This document shows, in pieces, positions 1 through 10,200 of a DNA stretch of 64,000 nucleotides (its first letter is position 1; the number at the start of each line of letters is the position of its first letter). The DNA comes from Mycobacterium sp. E787 (lineage in GTDB: Bacteria > Actinomycetota > Actinomycetes > Mycobacteriales > Mycobacteriaceae). The notes below the pieces were generated by a model. The model saw only the letters and a list, made by a program, of their open reading frames with translations. It was not told the origin of the DNA and made no database searches. Position numbers and translations under genes: made by a program. The stretch is from NCBI RefSeq assembly GCF_001668725.1, contig NZ_LZKL01000111.1:1-64000 (forward strand), in the 5' to 3' direction.

Positions 1-1
1 G

Positions 2-589
2 CCCTTCGTCGGGGCGCTCACCATGGAGTCGCCCACCGACGCCGACGACGAGGTCGCCTCGTGGATCGCCGCGGGAACCCCGCCGATCTACTTCGGGTTC
101 GGCAGCATGCCGGTGGGCTCGCTCAAGGATCTGGTCACCATGATCGGCGGGGCCTGCGCGGAGCTGGGCGAACGGGCGTTGATCTGTTCGCGGGCGCAGG
201 ACACCGGCGTCCCCGATTTCGACCATGTGAAAGTTGTGGCGGCGGTGAACCACGCCGGGATCTTCCCCACCTGTCGTGCGGTGGTGCACCACGGCGGGTC
301 GGGCACCACGGCCGCCGGGTTGCGCGCCGGCGTCCCGGCGCTGATCCTCTGGATCACCTCCGATCAGCCGATCTGGGCGGCCCAGATCAAGCAGCTGAAA
401 GTCGGTTCGTCCCGGCGGTTTTCCAGCACCACCCGCAAGACGCTGGCCGCCGACCTCAGGTCGGTGCTCGCGCCGGCGTATGCCGCCCGGGCCCGCGACA
501 TCGCCTCGCGGATGACCAAACCCGCCGAGAGCGTCGCCACCGCCGCCGACCTGCTGGAAAAAGCCGCTCGAGGCGAAGGTTTCGGCTGA
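2..589 (+). CDS. GT1-family glycosyltransferase, C-terminal part (5' end outside window)
   Basis: Open frame from the window edge to TGA at 587-589, giving about 195 residues of the C-terminal half of an MGT/UGT-like glycosyltransferase. The donor-nucleotide-binding motif HHGGSGT is visible, followed by a TTAAGLRAG helix and a C-terminal AADLLEKA segment. It is clearly paralogous to the complete leftward gene at 1431-2672; both share DDEVASWIAAG, PPIYFGFGS and ACAELGERALI. The family transfers rhamnose or related sugars to mycobacterial lipids (RtfA-like enzymes; Rv1524/Rv1526c in M. tuberculosis). The stop overlaps the next start (ATGA), suggesting translational coupling to the GT2 gene. Acceptor and sugar are not predictable. 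Confidence 0.9.
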   Translation, partial: PFVGALTMESPTDADDEVASWIAAGTPPIYFGFGSMPVGSLKDLVTMIGGACAELGERALICSRAQDTGVPDFDHVKVVAAVNHAGIFPTCRAVVHHGGSGTTAAGLRAGVPALILWITSDQPIWAAQIKQLKVGSSRRFSSTTRKTLAADLRSVLAPAYAARARDIASRMTKPAESVATAADLLEKAARGEGFG

Positions 590-1416
590 TGTCGGAACGA
601 CCCGCGGGGTCGCACGGGCCAAGGTACGCTCCGGGTGTGTCCCTACTGATCACCGTGCCGGTTTACGGGCAGCACGAGTACACGCACGCGCTCGTGGTGG
701 ATCTGGAGCGCGAGGGCGCCGACTATGTGATCGTCGACAATCGCGGCGATTACCCGACCGTCGGAGATGAACGCGTCATCACGCCCGGCGGCAACCTCGG
801 CTGGGCCGGCGGCAGCGAACTCGGATTCCGAACGGCGTTCGCGGAGGGCTACTCCCACGCGATGACGCTCAACAACGACACCCGGCTCTCGCGGGGATTC
901 GTGGCCGCGCTGCTCGACCCGCGGCTGCCCGCGGACGCCGGAATGGTCGGCCCGATGTTCAACATCGGCTTCCCCTACGCGGTGACCCGTGATGTTCCGG
1001 ATGCAGCGAGCTACGTTCCGCGGCCCCGGTATCGGGTGGTGCCCGCCATCGAGGGGACGGCGCTGGTGATGTCCCGGGAATGCTGGGACGCCGTGGGCGG
1101 GATGGACCTCGACACTTTCGGCCGCTACGGGTGGGGGCTCGACCTCGACCTCGCGCTGCGGGCGCGAAAGGCCGGATTCGGCTTGTACACAACGGAAATG
1201 GCGTACGTCAACCATTTCGGGCGCAAGACCGCGAACGCCCACTTCGGCAGCCGGTCGTATCACTGGGGCTCCAGCTGGGCGATGATTCAGGGGTTGCGCA
1301 AGACGCACGGATGGCCCGCCGCCATGGGGATCCTGCGCGAGATGGGGGCGGCGCACCGCCGCAAGTGGTACAAGTCGTTCCCGCTCGTCCAGCGCGACGC
1401 GGCCACTACGCCGTAG
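589..1416 (+). CDS. wbbL2: GT2-family glycosyltransferase, WbbL2-like rhamnosyltransferase
   Basis: 275-residue GT-A fold glycosyltransferase. It starts with SLLITVPVYGQ, has the TLNNDTR motif (the DxD-like metal/sugar-nucleotide site) and a GTALVMSRECWDAVGGMD acceptor-side motif, as in WbbL-type rhamnosyltransferases. ATG 589 overlaps the preceding stop by one base; a GTG at 637 just before SLLITV is an alternative start that would remove a poorly conserved 16-residue leader. Position between two GT1 genes matches wbbL2 (Rv1525) of M. tuberculosis. It probably adds a sugar to an envelope glycolipid; the exact substrate is unknown. Confidence 0.85.
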   Translation: MSERPAGSHGPRYAPGVSLLITVPVYGQHEYTHALVVDLEREGADYVIVDNRGDYPTVGDERVITPGGNLGWAGGSELGFRTAFAEGYSHAMTLNNDTRLSRGFVAALLDPRLPADAGMVGPMFNIGFPYAVTRDVPDAASYVPRPRYRVVPAIEGTALVMSRECWDAVGGMDLDTFGRYGWGLDLDLALRARKAGFGLYTTEMAYVNHFGRKTANAHFGSRSYHWGSSWAMIQGLRKTHGWPAAMGILREMGAAHRRKWYKSFPLVQRDAATTP

Positions 1417-1430
1417 GGCCGCCGGTCATT

Positions 1431-2672
1431 TCACACGCCGACGCGGACGGTCTGCTCCAGCAGATCGGCGGCGGTGGCGACGCCGACGGCGGGCCTGGTC
1501 ATTCGCGGGGCGATCTCGCGCGCCCGGGCCACGCAGTCCGGCGCCAGGATCTTGCGGAGCCGGCGGACCAATGATTTGCGGGTGATACGCGAAAGTTTCT
1601 TGGCGGAACCCACATTCAGCCGCTTGACCTGAGTGGCCCAGATGAACTGGTCGGCCACGTCCCACAGGATCAACGTCGGGAGCCCGGCGCGCAGGCTGGC
1701 CGCCGTGGTGCCCGCGCCGCCGTGGTGGACGGCCGCGCGGCAGGCGGGCAGGATCGTCGAGTAGTTGACGTGGCCGACCAGCTTGACGTCGGGACGCGGC
1801 TCGAAATCCTCGCCGCCGGAATAGATCAGGGCCCGTTCGCCCAACTCGGCGCAGGCGTCGGCGATCATGGCCACCGTCTCCGTGGGGGACTGGACCGGCG
1901 TGCTGCCGAAACCGAAGTAAATCGGCGGTTTTCCCGCGGCGATCCAGGACGCGACCTCGTCATCGGTGTCCGCGCCCAACTCCAGCGTCAGCGCACCCAC
2001 GAAGGGCCGCTTGCCATTCCATTCCGCCGCGAGCCCCGGGAAAACCGCCTCGTCGTAGGCCTGCAGCTCCAGCGTTCCGGCTTCGGCCATCCGTTGCCAC
2101 GCCGAAACCGTCGTCGGCGGCAGACCCAGTTCCCGGCGTTGCGCGTCCTCCTCCGCCTTGGTGATGCGCGAGTACAGCCACCAGCCGGCCGTCAGTGTCG
2201 TGCGGACCACGGGCGCCGGTGACGGCAGGAAGGGGACACCGAGCTGACCGTTGACCCGCACCGGGAAGTGATGCAGCCCTGCGACCGGAATGTCGTAGTA
2301 CTCGGCGACATTCGCGACCACCCCGTGGTAGGTCTGGCCCGTCACCAACAGGTCGGCACCGTCGGCCAGCGCGGTGAGCGTCCGGCTCATCTCCGCCCAG
2401 CCCTCGACGAAAAGCGCTTTCAGGTCGCGGACGAAGCGCGCCGGATTCTGCACCTTGAAGGCGTTGTGGGTGAAATCCGCGACGGCCACCACCTGCTCCC
2501 GCGTGTCCGGCCCATAGCACACGGCGGGCACGCCGGCGGCCTCGACGAAGTCAACCAGGTTGGGCGGCACCGCCATTCGCACATCGTGTCCACGGCGCCG
2601 CAGCTCCGCACCGACGGTGGCGCAGGGCTCGACATCGCCGCGGGTCCCGTGGGCCGCCAGAACGAACTTCAT
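1431..2672 (-). CDS. GT1-family glycosyltransferase (Rv1526c/RtfA-like)
   Basis: Complete 413-residue glycosyltransferase. The N-terminal Rossmann domain begins MKFVLAAHGTRGDVEP, as usual for bacterial MGT enzymes. The C-terminal nucleotide-sugar domain carries HHGGAGT at about residues 316-322, followed by DVADQFIWATQV. It faces the wbbL2 gene tail to tail with 14 bp between the stops. Its C-terminal half is a close paralogue of the truncated gene at the left edge. It lies 54 bp downstream of the acyltransferase gene on the same strand, so it may be the last gene of a pks-papA-gtf transcription unit. Role inferred: glycosylation of the lipid made by the adjacent polyketide synthase. Confidence 0.92.
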   Translation of the reverse strand: MKFVLAAHGTRGDVEPCATVGAELRRRGHDVRMAVPPNLVDFVEAAGVPAVCYGPDTREQVVAVADFTHNAFKVQNPARFVRDLKALFVEGWAEMSRTLTALADGADLLVTGQTYHGVVANVAEYYDIPVAGLHHFPVRVNGQLGVPFLPSPAPVVRTTLTAGWWLYSRITKAEEDAQRRELGLPPTTVSAWQRMAEAGTLELQAYDEAVFPGLAAEWNGKRPFVGALTLELGADTDDEVASWIAAGKPPIYFGFGSTPVQSPTETVAMIADACAELGERALIYSGGEDFEPRPDVKLVGHVNYSTILPACRAAVHHGGAGTTAASLRAGLPTLILWDVADQFIWATQVKRLNVGSAKKLSRITRKSLVRRLRKILAPDCVARAREIAPRMTRPAVGVATAADLLEQTVRVGV

Positions 2673-2726
2673 CGACGGAGCTCAGCCTTTCACTTCATCC
2701 CCACGCGGGATGAAGCGCTTTGGAGC

Positions 2727-4172
2727 CTACCTGGCTACGCGAACCGGCGCCGCCGCCAGCTTGCCGGCGACCACCCGCTCGAACACGGACTTCATCTGCT
2801 CCGTGAAGCGCATCACGGACTCGCGTGCGATCGGGTTGTTCGGGTAGGACACCATGATCGAGACCTCGTCGAACAGCCGGAAGACCGTCGAGTACATGTA
2901 CGCCGGGCTCCGGCCATCGGTGAACGCCGTCGCATTGACGCCATCCAGCGCCGTGGCGACGATGCCCGACAGGGGAGGCAGGCCCGCGTCCATGTAGCTC
3001 ATCATGGTGAACTGGGGTCCGTGCCGGCGCAGCCAGGGCGCCAACTCCAGCACCTTGTCGAACGGCACGTTGGCCAGGTCCATGTTCGCGTCGAACGACG
3101 CCTGGGCCGCGCGGGCGGTGTCCTCGAACGAGTTCGGGTCGACCGGAACCGTGAAGGGCACCACACCGGTGAACCAGCCCACCGTCATGAAGTCCGCCGG
3201 GCTCTTGCGCTTGTCGGTCGGCGTGAGCCCGTAATACGTTTCCGCGCCGGTCAATTCGTACTGAGCCAGGGCCGCGCAGGCGAACAGGCCACCGCTGAAC
3301 CGCGCTCCCGCCTGCTGGCAGAGGGCTTCGAACTGGGCCGTCTGCTCGGGGCCCAGCAGCCGCTCCACATGGGTGTCCCCGCCGCACGGGATCGACTGGT
3401 CACCCAGCGGCAGCGGGAAGTCGGGCAGGGTGCCGCCGTTGGCCTCGGCGAAGGCGATCCACTTCTTCACCTCCGGGGATTCCAGCGTCATACCCGACAC
3501 GCAGGCCTGCTCCCGCATGCAGAAGTCGTCGTAGCTGGCCGCCGGCGGCAGCGTGACGGGCGCCTTGCCCTCGAGAAGCGCGTTGTAGTTCATCACGATC
3601 TCGACGTACAGCCCGGCGATCAGCATCGGGTCGCAGTGCAGGTGGTCGACGACCGCGTACAGCGCGAAGCGGTCGTCGTACTGAATGACGCCGAACCTGA
3701 AGCAGTCCCACTGCAGCGGGTCGGGCGTGGCCAGCACGTGGTCCCGCCACTCCAGCTGCGTCATCGGGCCGTATTCCTTCGCGACGAAGTTGATGTCGCG
3801 GGGGTTCTTCAGCGTGTGCCGGATGATGTTCTTCTCATCCGTGTATTCGAACCAGCTGTGATACGTCGCGTGGCGCCGAAGGTGGGCGTTGATGACGTAG
3901 GTCATGGCGCGAATGTCGCAGCGGCCGGGCACCTCCCAGGAACCCATGACCGCACGCGAATAGTCGAGGCCCCGCTCCCCGAACTCGACGAACCCGCGAA
4001 GGTGACCCGCCTGCATGGAGCTGGGCGGCACCGGGCTCACCGGCGCCTGCCGAGCCTTCGCGGCGCAGCCCGGCGTGGGTTCCCACGTCACGACCGATCC
4101 CGAGCCCGGGTCCCAGTCGTAGGCGTTGCCAACTCGCAGGCTGTCGTGCTCAGAGCCTCCACCTATGAACAC
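2727..4172 (-). CDS. PapA-family acyltransferase (PapA3-like)
   Basis: 481-residue condensation-domain (polyketide-associated protein) acyltransferase. The catalytic HxxxD motif is HLHCD at residues 177-181, and the second structural motif region is around VGWFTGVVPF. The N-terminal part (PGRCDIRAMTYVINA, YHSWFEY) resembles PapA3 as I remember it. PapA enzymes move polyketide acyl chains from a synthase or acyl-CoA onto a sugar hydroxyl. The gene lies 57 bp downstream of the polyketide synthase on the same strand, the same relative order as pks3/4-papA3 in M. tuberculosis but unlike the pks5-papA4 arrangement. It probably acylates a trehalose- or glycan-based lipid with the product of the upstream synthase. 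Confidence 0.9.
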   Translation of the reverse strand: MFIGGGSEHDSLRVGNAYDWDPGSGSVVTWEPTPGCAAKARQAPVSPVPPSSMQAGHLRGFVEFGERGLDYSRAVMGSWEVPGRCDIRAMTYVINAHLRRHATYHSWFEYTDEKNIIRHTLKNPRDINFVAKEYGPMTQLEWRDHVLATPDPLQWDCFRFGVIQYDDRFALYAVVDHLHCDPMLIAGLYVEIVMNYNALLEGKAPVTLPPAASYDDFCMREQACVSGMTLESPEVKKWIAFAEANGGTLPDFPLPLGDQSIPCGGDTHVERLLGPEQTAQFEALCQQAGARFSGGLFACAALAQYELTGAETYYGLTPTDKRKSPADFMTVGWFTGVVPFTVPVDPNSFEDTARAAQASFDANMDLANVPFDKVLELAPWLRRHGPQFTMMSYMDAGLPPLSGIVATALDGVNATAFTDGRSPAYMYSTVFRLFDEVSIMVSYPNNPIARESVMRFTEQMKSVFERVVAGKLAAAPVRVAR

Positions 4173-4229
4173 GTTTCCCTCCTTAATACCGGCCTAGCAG
4201 TGCTGTCGACTTTGACGTAGGAACCTCTT

Positions 4230-7200
4230 TCACGCGGGCGCAGCAGCGTTTTCCTCCTGGGGCGCCAGCTTGTGGAACAGGTGATCCGCCAAACCCCGCA
4301 CCGTGGTGATGTCGGCAGAGGTGATGCGTACCCCCGTTTGGGCCTCGATGTGGGTCCGCAGTTCGAGGTTGCCCAGCGAGTCCAGGCCGTACTCGGACAG
4401 CGGGTGGTCCACATCGATGTTGCGGCGCAGGATGAGCCCGATCTGCTCGGAGAGCAGACGCCGCAGCCGGGTCGGCCACTCGTCGAGCGGCAGGTCAGCC
4501 AGCTCGGCGCGCAGTTTGCTTGAACCCGAACGCTTTTCGCCCGCGGACTTGAACATCTCGAGGAACTTGCTGCGTTCCGCGAAGGACGCGATCCACGGTG
4601 TCCCGATCAGCGGGCTGTAGCCCGTGTACGCGCGGTCGTGGCGCAGCAGCGCCTCGAACGCGTAAGCACCCTCGTCGGGCGCGATCGCCGCGCCGCTGCC
4701 TTCCGCGAAGTCGGCGCCGCGGCCGATCTCGCCCCAGGCGCCCCAGGCGATCGCCGTGGCCGGCAGGCCCTGGGCGCGTCGCCAGTAGGTGAAGGCGTCC
4801 AGCCAGCTGTTGGCCGCGGCGTAGGCGCCCTGGCCCGGCGAGCCCAGCAGTGCGGCCGCGGAGGAGAACAGGCAGAACCAATCCAGGTCCGCTTTCTCAG
4901 ACTGGCCAGCGGTGGCCTCGTGCAGGTTCCACGCGCCGTACACCTTGGGCGCCCAGTCGCGGTCGATCAGCTCGTCGGTGATGTTGGTCAAGGTGGCGTC
5001 CTCGACCACCGCGGCCGCGTGCAGCACGCCACGCAGCGGCAGCCCGGTGGCCGTCGCCGTGGCCACCAGCCGCTGCGCGACGTCGGCCTGGGCGATGTCG
5101 CCGCACTCCACGATCACGTCAGAACCTATCGCTCGGACGAGCTCGATCGTTTCAAGCGCCTTCTGCGACGGCTCGGAACGCGAGGTGAGCACGATCCGGC
5201 CCGCGCCCGCGGCGGCCATCTTCTCGGCCAGGAACAGGCCCAGGCCGCCGAGACCGCCGGTGATGATGTAGGAGCCGTCCTTGCGGTAGACCGGCGCCTG
5301 CTCCGGCGGCAGCACCACGCTGCTGCGCCCGGCCCGCGGGATGTCCAGGATGAGCTTGCCGGTGTGTTCGGCCGCGCTCATCACGCGGATCGCGGTGGCC
5401 GCCTCGGCCAGCGGGTAGTGCGTGCTCTCGGGCATCGGCAGCACGCCCTCGGCCGTCAATTTGTAGACGGTGCTGAGGATTTCGCTGACCTGCTGCGGGT
5501 GGCTGACCGACATCAGGCCGAGGTCGACGCCCCAGAACGCGAGGTTGCGACGGAATGGGAAGAGGCCCAGCTTGGTGTCCCCGTAGATGTCGCGCTTGCC
5601 GATCTCGACGAACCGGCCGCCCAAAGCGAGCAGCTTGATCCCGGCCAGCTGCGCCGCGCCGGTGACGGAGTTGAGCACGATGTCAACGCCGTAACCGTCG
5701 GTGTCGCGACGGATCTGGTCGGCGAACTCGACGCTGCGGGAGTCGTAGACATGCTCAATTCCCATGTCGCGCAACAACTGCCGACGCGCCTCGCTGCCGG
5801 CCGTGGCGAAGATCTCGGCGCCCGCGGCCGCGCTGATGGCGATCGCCGCCTGCCCCACACCGCCGGTCCCGGAGTGGATCAGCACCTTGTCACCGGACCT
5901 GATGCGGGCCAGATCGTTCAGGCCGTACCAGGCGGTGGCGTGCGCGGTGGTCACCGCGGCCGCCTGCGCGTCGGTCAGACCCTCCGGCAGCGTGGTCGCC
6001 AGGCGCGCGTCGCAGGTGACGAACGTGGCCCAGCAGCCGTTGGGGGACATGCCGCCGACGTGGTCGCCCACCTTGTGGTTGGTGACGTCGGGCCCGACGG
6101 CCGTGACCACGCCGGCGAAGTCCGTGCCCAGCTGCGGCAGGATGTTGTCCAAGCTCTGGTACCGGCCGAACGCGTTGAGCACGTCGGCGAAGTTGATGCT
6201 CGACGCGGTGACCGCCACCTCGATCTGCCCGGGACCCGGCGGGACCCGGTCGAACGCGGCGAACTCCATCGTCTGCAGGTCGCCGGGCGTGCGGATCTGC
6301 ATGCGCATTCCGTCGCTCTCGTGATCCACGATGGTGGTCTGCCGCTCTTCAGGACGCAGCGGAGTGGGGCACAGGCGCGCGATGTACCACTCGTCGTTGC
6401 GCCAGGCCGTCTCGTCCTCGCCGGGACCTGTTGTCAGCAGCTGGCGCACGACCTGCTCGGCGCCGGTCTGCTCGTCGACGTCGATGTGGGTGGTGTGCAG
6501 GTGCGGGTGCTCGGAGCCGATCACCCTCAGCAGCCCGCGCATCCCGCCCTGGTCGAGGTTGGGCACATCCTCCGACAGCACCTTCTGGGCGTTGCGGGTC
6601 ACCACGAACAACCGCGGCGACTCACCCTGAAGCTCGGGGAGCTCGCGGGCGATGCGGACCAGGTGGTGGACGTATTCCCCACCGCGCACGGCGCTTTCGT
6701 CGTCCGGGTTGCCGTTCTTCGGCTCGGTGAGCACCACCACGCCGGCGTAGCCGCCCTTCTCGACCTCATCGCGCAGCCGCTCGGCGATGGCCGGGTGGTC
6801 GGCCCGCGACGGCCAGGACAGCGTGGTGCAGTCCGCCTCGTGCAGCTTCATCGCGTCGGTGAACGCCGTCGCGACCAGGTCGGCCGCGTCGGAGGTGCTG
6901 ACCAGCAGCCAGGCCCCGGTCTCGGTGGCGGGCACGTCGGGCAGCTGCCGCTGCTGCCATTCCACGGTCAGCAGCCGCTCGGCCATCACCCGGGCGCGCT
7001 CGCCGCTCGGCGAGACGCCGGTGCCCATCTGCAGCCCGCGCACGGTCAGCAGCACGGTGCCCTGCTTGTCGAGAATGTCGAGGTCGGCCTCGACGGATCC
7101 GCCGGACGCCGCGGTCACCCGTGAGTAGCAGTAGCGGGCGCTGCTGACGGACCCGTGGACCCGCAGCTCGCGCACGCCCAGCGGCAGGAGCAGGCCGCCC

Positions 7201-10200
7201 AGGCTGGCGTTCGCCACGCTCGGGTGCGCAGCGACCGACTGGAAGCACGCGTCGAGCAGCGCCGGGTGCACGCCGTAGTTGGTCTGCTGCGTGCGGATCA
7301 CGCTCGGCAGCCCGATCTCGGCCAGCACCGTGGTGCCGGTTCCCTCGGCGGTGTGCGCGGCGGCCAGCCCGGTGAAGGCGGGGCCGTACTGGATGCCGCA
7401 CAGGTCCATCGCGTCGCGAAGGTCGTTGCCCTCCAAGCTGCTCGGGTGCGCCGCGAGCAGGGCCTCGATGTCCAGCGCGGCGGGGCGCTCGTCGTGGTCG
7501 GCCTCCTTGAGCACCGCCGACGCCCGCCGTGCCTGCACGCCGTCCTCGTTGGTTTCCACGGCGAAGGTGAGCGCGCCGGGAGCCTCGGCGGTCGCGGTGA
7601 GGCTGATCTGCGTCTCCTCGTCGAGCATCAGCATCTGCTCGAAGCGGACGTCGCGAACGGCGGAAGCCTCGCCGAACACGGTGCGGGCCGCGGCCAGCGC
7701 CATCTCGCAGTAGGCCGCGCCCGGCAGCGTGGGGGTGCCGTGGACCTGGTGGTCGGCCAGCCAGGGCAGCGCGGCGGTGCCGATCTCGGCCTGCCACACG
7801 TGGCGCTCCGGCTCTTCGGGCAGGCGCACGTGCTGGCCCATCAGCGGGTGCACCGCGACGCTGGAGGCCAGCGCGCGGGAGCTGTGGCCCTCACGGCTCA
7901 ACAGCAGCGAGCGGTGCGTCCAGGCCGCCAGCGGGGCGTCCACCAGGTGGCCGGCCGGGTAGAGCACGGAGAAGTCGACCGTGGCGCCCGTGCTGTACAG
8001 GTCACCCAGCAAGCCGAGCAACCCGTGCGGCAGCGGCTGCTCGCGCCGCATCGCGGCGAGCGCGGCCACCGTCATGTCCAGGCTGCGGGCGGTCTGGTCG
8101 ACCGCGTGGGTCAGCAGCGGGTGCGGCGACAGCTCGCCGAAGACCCGGTAGCCGTCCTCCAGCGCCGCCTGCACCGCCGCGGAGAACCGCACCGTGTGGC
8201 GCAGGTTGTCCACCCAGTAGTTGGCGTCGCAGTAGGGCTCTTCGCGCGGGTCGAACGAGGTGGCCGAGTAGTACGGCACCTCCGGGGTCAACGGCTCGAT
8301 CTCGGCCAGCACGTCGTACAGCTCGTCGAGGATCGGGTCGACCTGCGGCGAGTGCGACGCCACGTCGACGGCCACCTCGCGGGCCATCACCTCGCGCTGC
8401 TCCCACACCTCCACCAGCTCGCGGACGGTGTTCGTTGCGCCGCCGATGACGGTGGACTGCGGCGAGGCCACCACCGCCACCACGGCGTCGTTGACACCGC
8501 GGGCCATGAGTTCCGAAAGCACTTGCTGCGCAGGCAATTCCACCGACGCCATCGCGCCCGAGCCGGCGATCGTCGTCATCAGCCGCGAGCGGCGGCAGAT
8601 CACCCGCACGCCGTCCTCGAGCGACAGCGCCCCGGCGACGACGGCCGCCGCGGACTCACCCATCGAGTGGCCGATCACCGCACCGGGGGAGACCCCGTAG
8701 GACTTCATCGTGGTCGCCAGCGCAACCTGCATGGCGAAGATCGTGGGCTGCACGCGGTCGATGCCCGTCACCTTCTCGGGCGCGGTCAGCGCCTCGGTCA
8801 CCGAGAAGCCCGATTCGTGGGCGATCAGCGGCTCGATCTCGGCGATGGCCGCCGCGAACGCGGGCTCCTTGGCCAGCAGGTCGGCGCCCATGGTGGCCCA
8901 CTGCGAACCCTGACCGGAGAACACCCACACGGGGCCGCGCTGCTCCTGGCCCACGACTTCCTGGAAGAGGGCGTCGCCGCCGGCGACCTCGCGCAACGCC
9001 GCCAGCAGCTCCGGGGTGTCGCCGGCCAGCACCGTGGTGCGCACGGAGCGGTGCCCGCGCCTGCGCGCCAGCGTGTAGGCCAGATCCGGTGCCGACACGT
9101 CCGTCGCCCGCGCCTCGACCCACTCGGCGAGCCGGGCGGCGGTCTCCCGCAGCCCGTCGGCCGAGGTGGCCGACAGCGGGAACAGCAGCGTGCCGTCGCG
9201 GCGGGCCCTGGTCGCCGCCCCGTTGCGGGAAAGCGGCTCGGGGGCCTGCTCGACGATGGCGTGCACGTTGGTGCCGGAGATGCCGTACGCCGACACCGCC
9301 GCGCGTCGCGGCTGCCCGCCGTTCAGCGGCCACGGCGTATTCTCTTGCGGCACAAACAATCCGGTGTCGATCCGGGCCATCTCGTCGGGCAGCGCCTCGA
9401 AGTGCAGGTTCTTGGGGACCACACCATGCTGGACGGACAGGACCGCCTTCATCACGCCAAGCGCGCCGGCGGCGGCTTGGAGGTGCCCGAAGTTGGTCTT
9501 CGAGGCGCCGAGCACGCAGGGGTTGCCGATGCCGTATACCTCGGCGAGGCTGCCGTATTCGATCGGGTCACCGACGGGGGTGCCGGTGCCGTGCGCCTCG
9601 ACCATGCCGACGGTGCCGGCATCCACGCCCGCCGCCGCGAGGGCGGAGCGGTACACCGCCGCCTGCGCCTCGCCCGACGGCATCGCGATGTTCGGCGTGT
9701 GGCCGTCCTGGTTGGCGGCAGTGGCGCGAATCACACCCAGAATCCGGTCGCCGTCCCGCTGAGCGTCGGTCAGGCGCTTGAGCAACAGGACCACGCAGCC
9801 CTCGCCGGAGACGAAGCCGTCGGCCTTGACGTCGAACGCGTGGCAGTGCCCGGTGCCCGACAGCATGCCGCCCGCCGACGCGGAGGCGGACCTGCGCGGC
9901 TCCATCATCACGTTGACGCCGCCGGCGAACGCGAGTTCGCTCTCGCCGTCGTTGAGGCTGCGGCAGGCCTGGTGGATGGCGAACAGGCCGGACGAGCAGG
10001 CGGTGTCGATCGTGACCGCGGGGCCGTGCAGGCCGAGCGCGTAGGAGACGCGCCCGGAGGCCATGCAGGAGATGGTGCCCGGGTTTCCGTAGGGTCCGTC
10101 GAAGGCGTCGGTGGCGGCGTGAACGAATTGGTAGTCGCCGTAATTCAATCCGACGAAAACGCCCGTTTCCCCGGCGATGGTGTCCTTGGTGAGGCCGGCA

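Noticed and set aside
2268..4220. 650-codon plus-strand frame opposite papA and the GT1 gene
   Set aside because: A shadow of high-GC third positions; the minus-strand genes carry all motifs.
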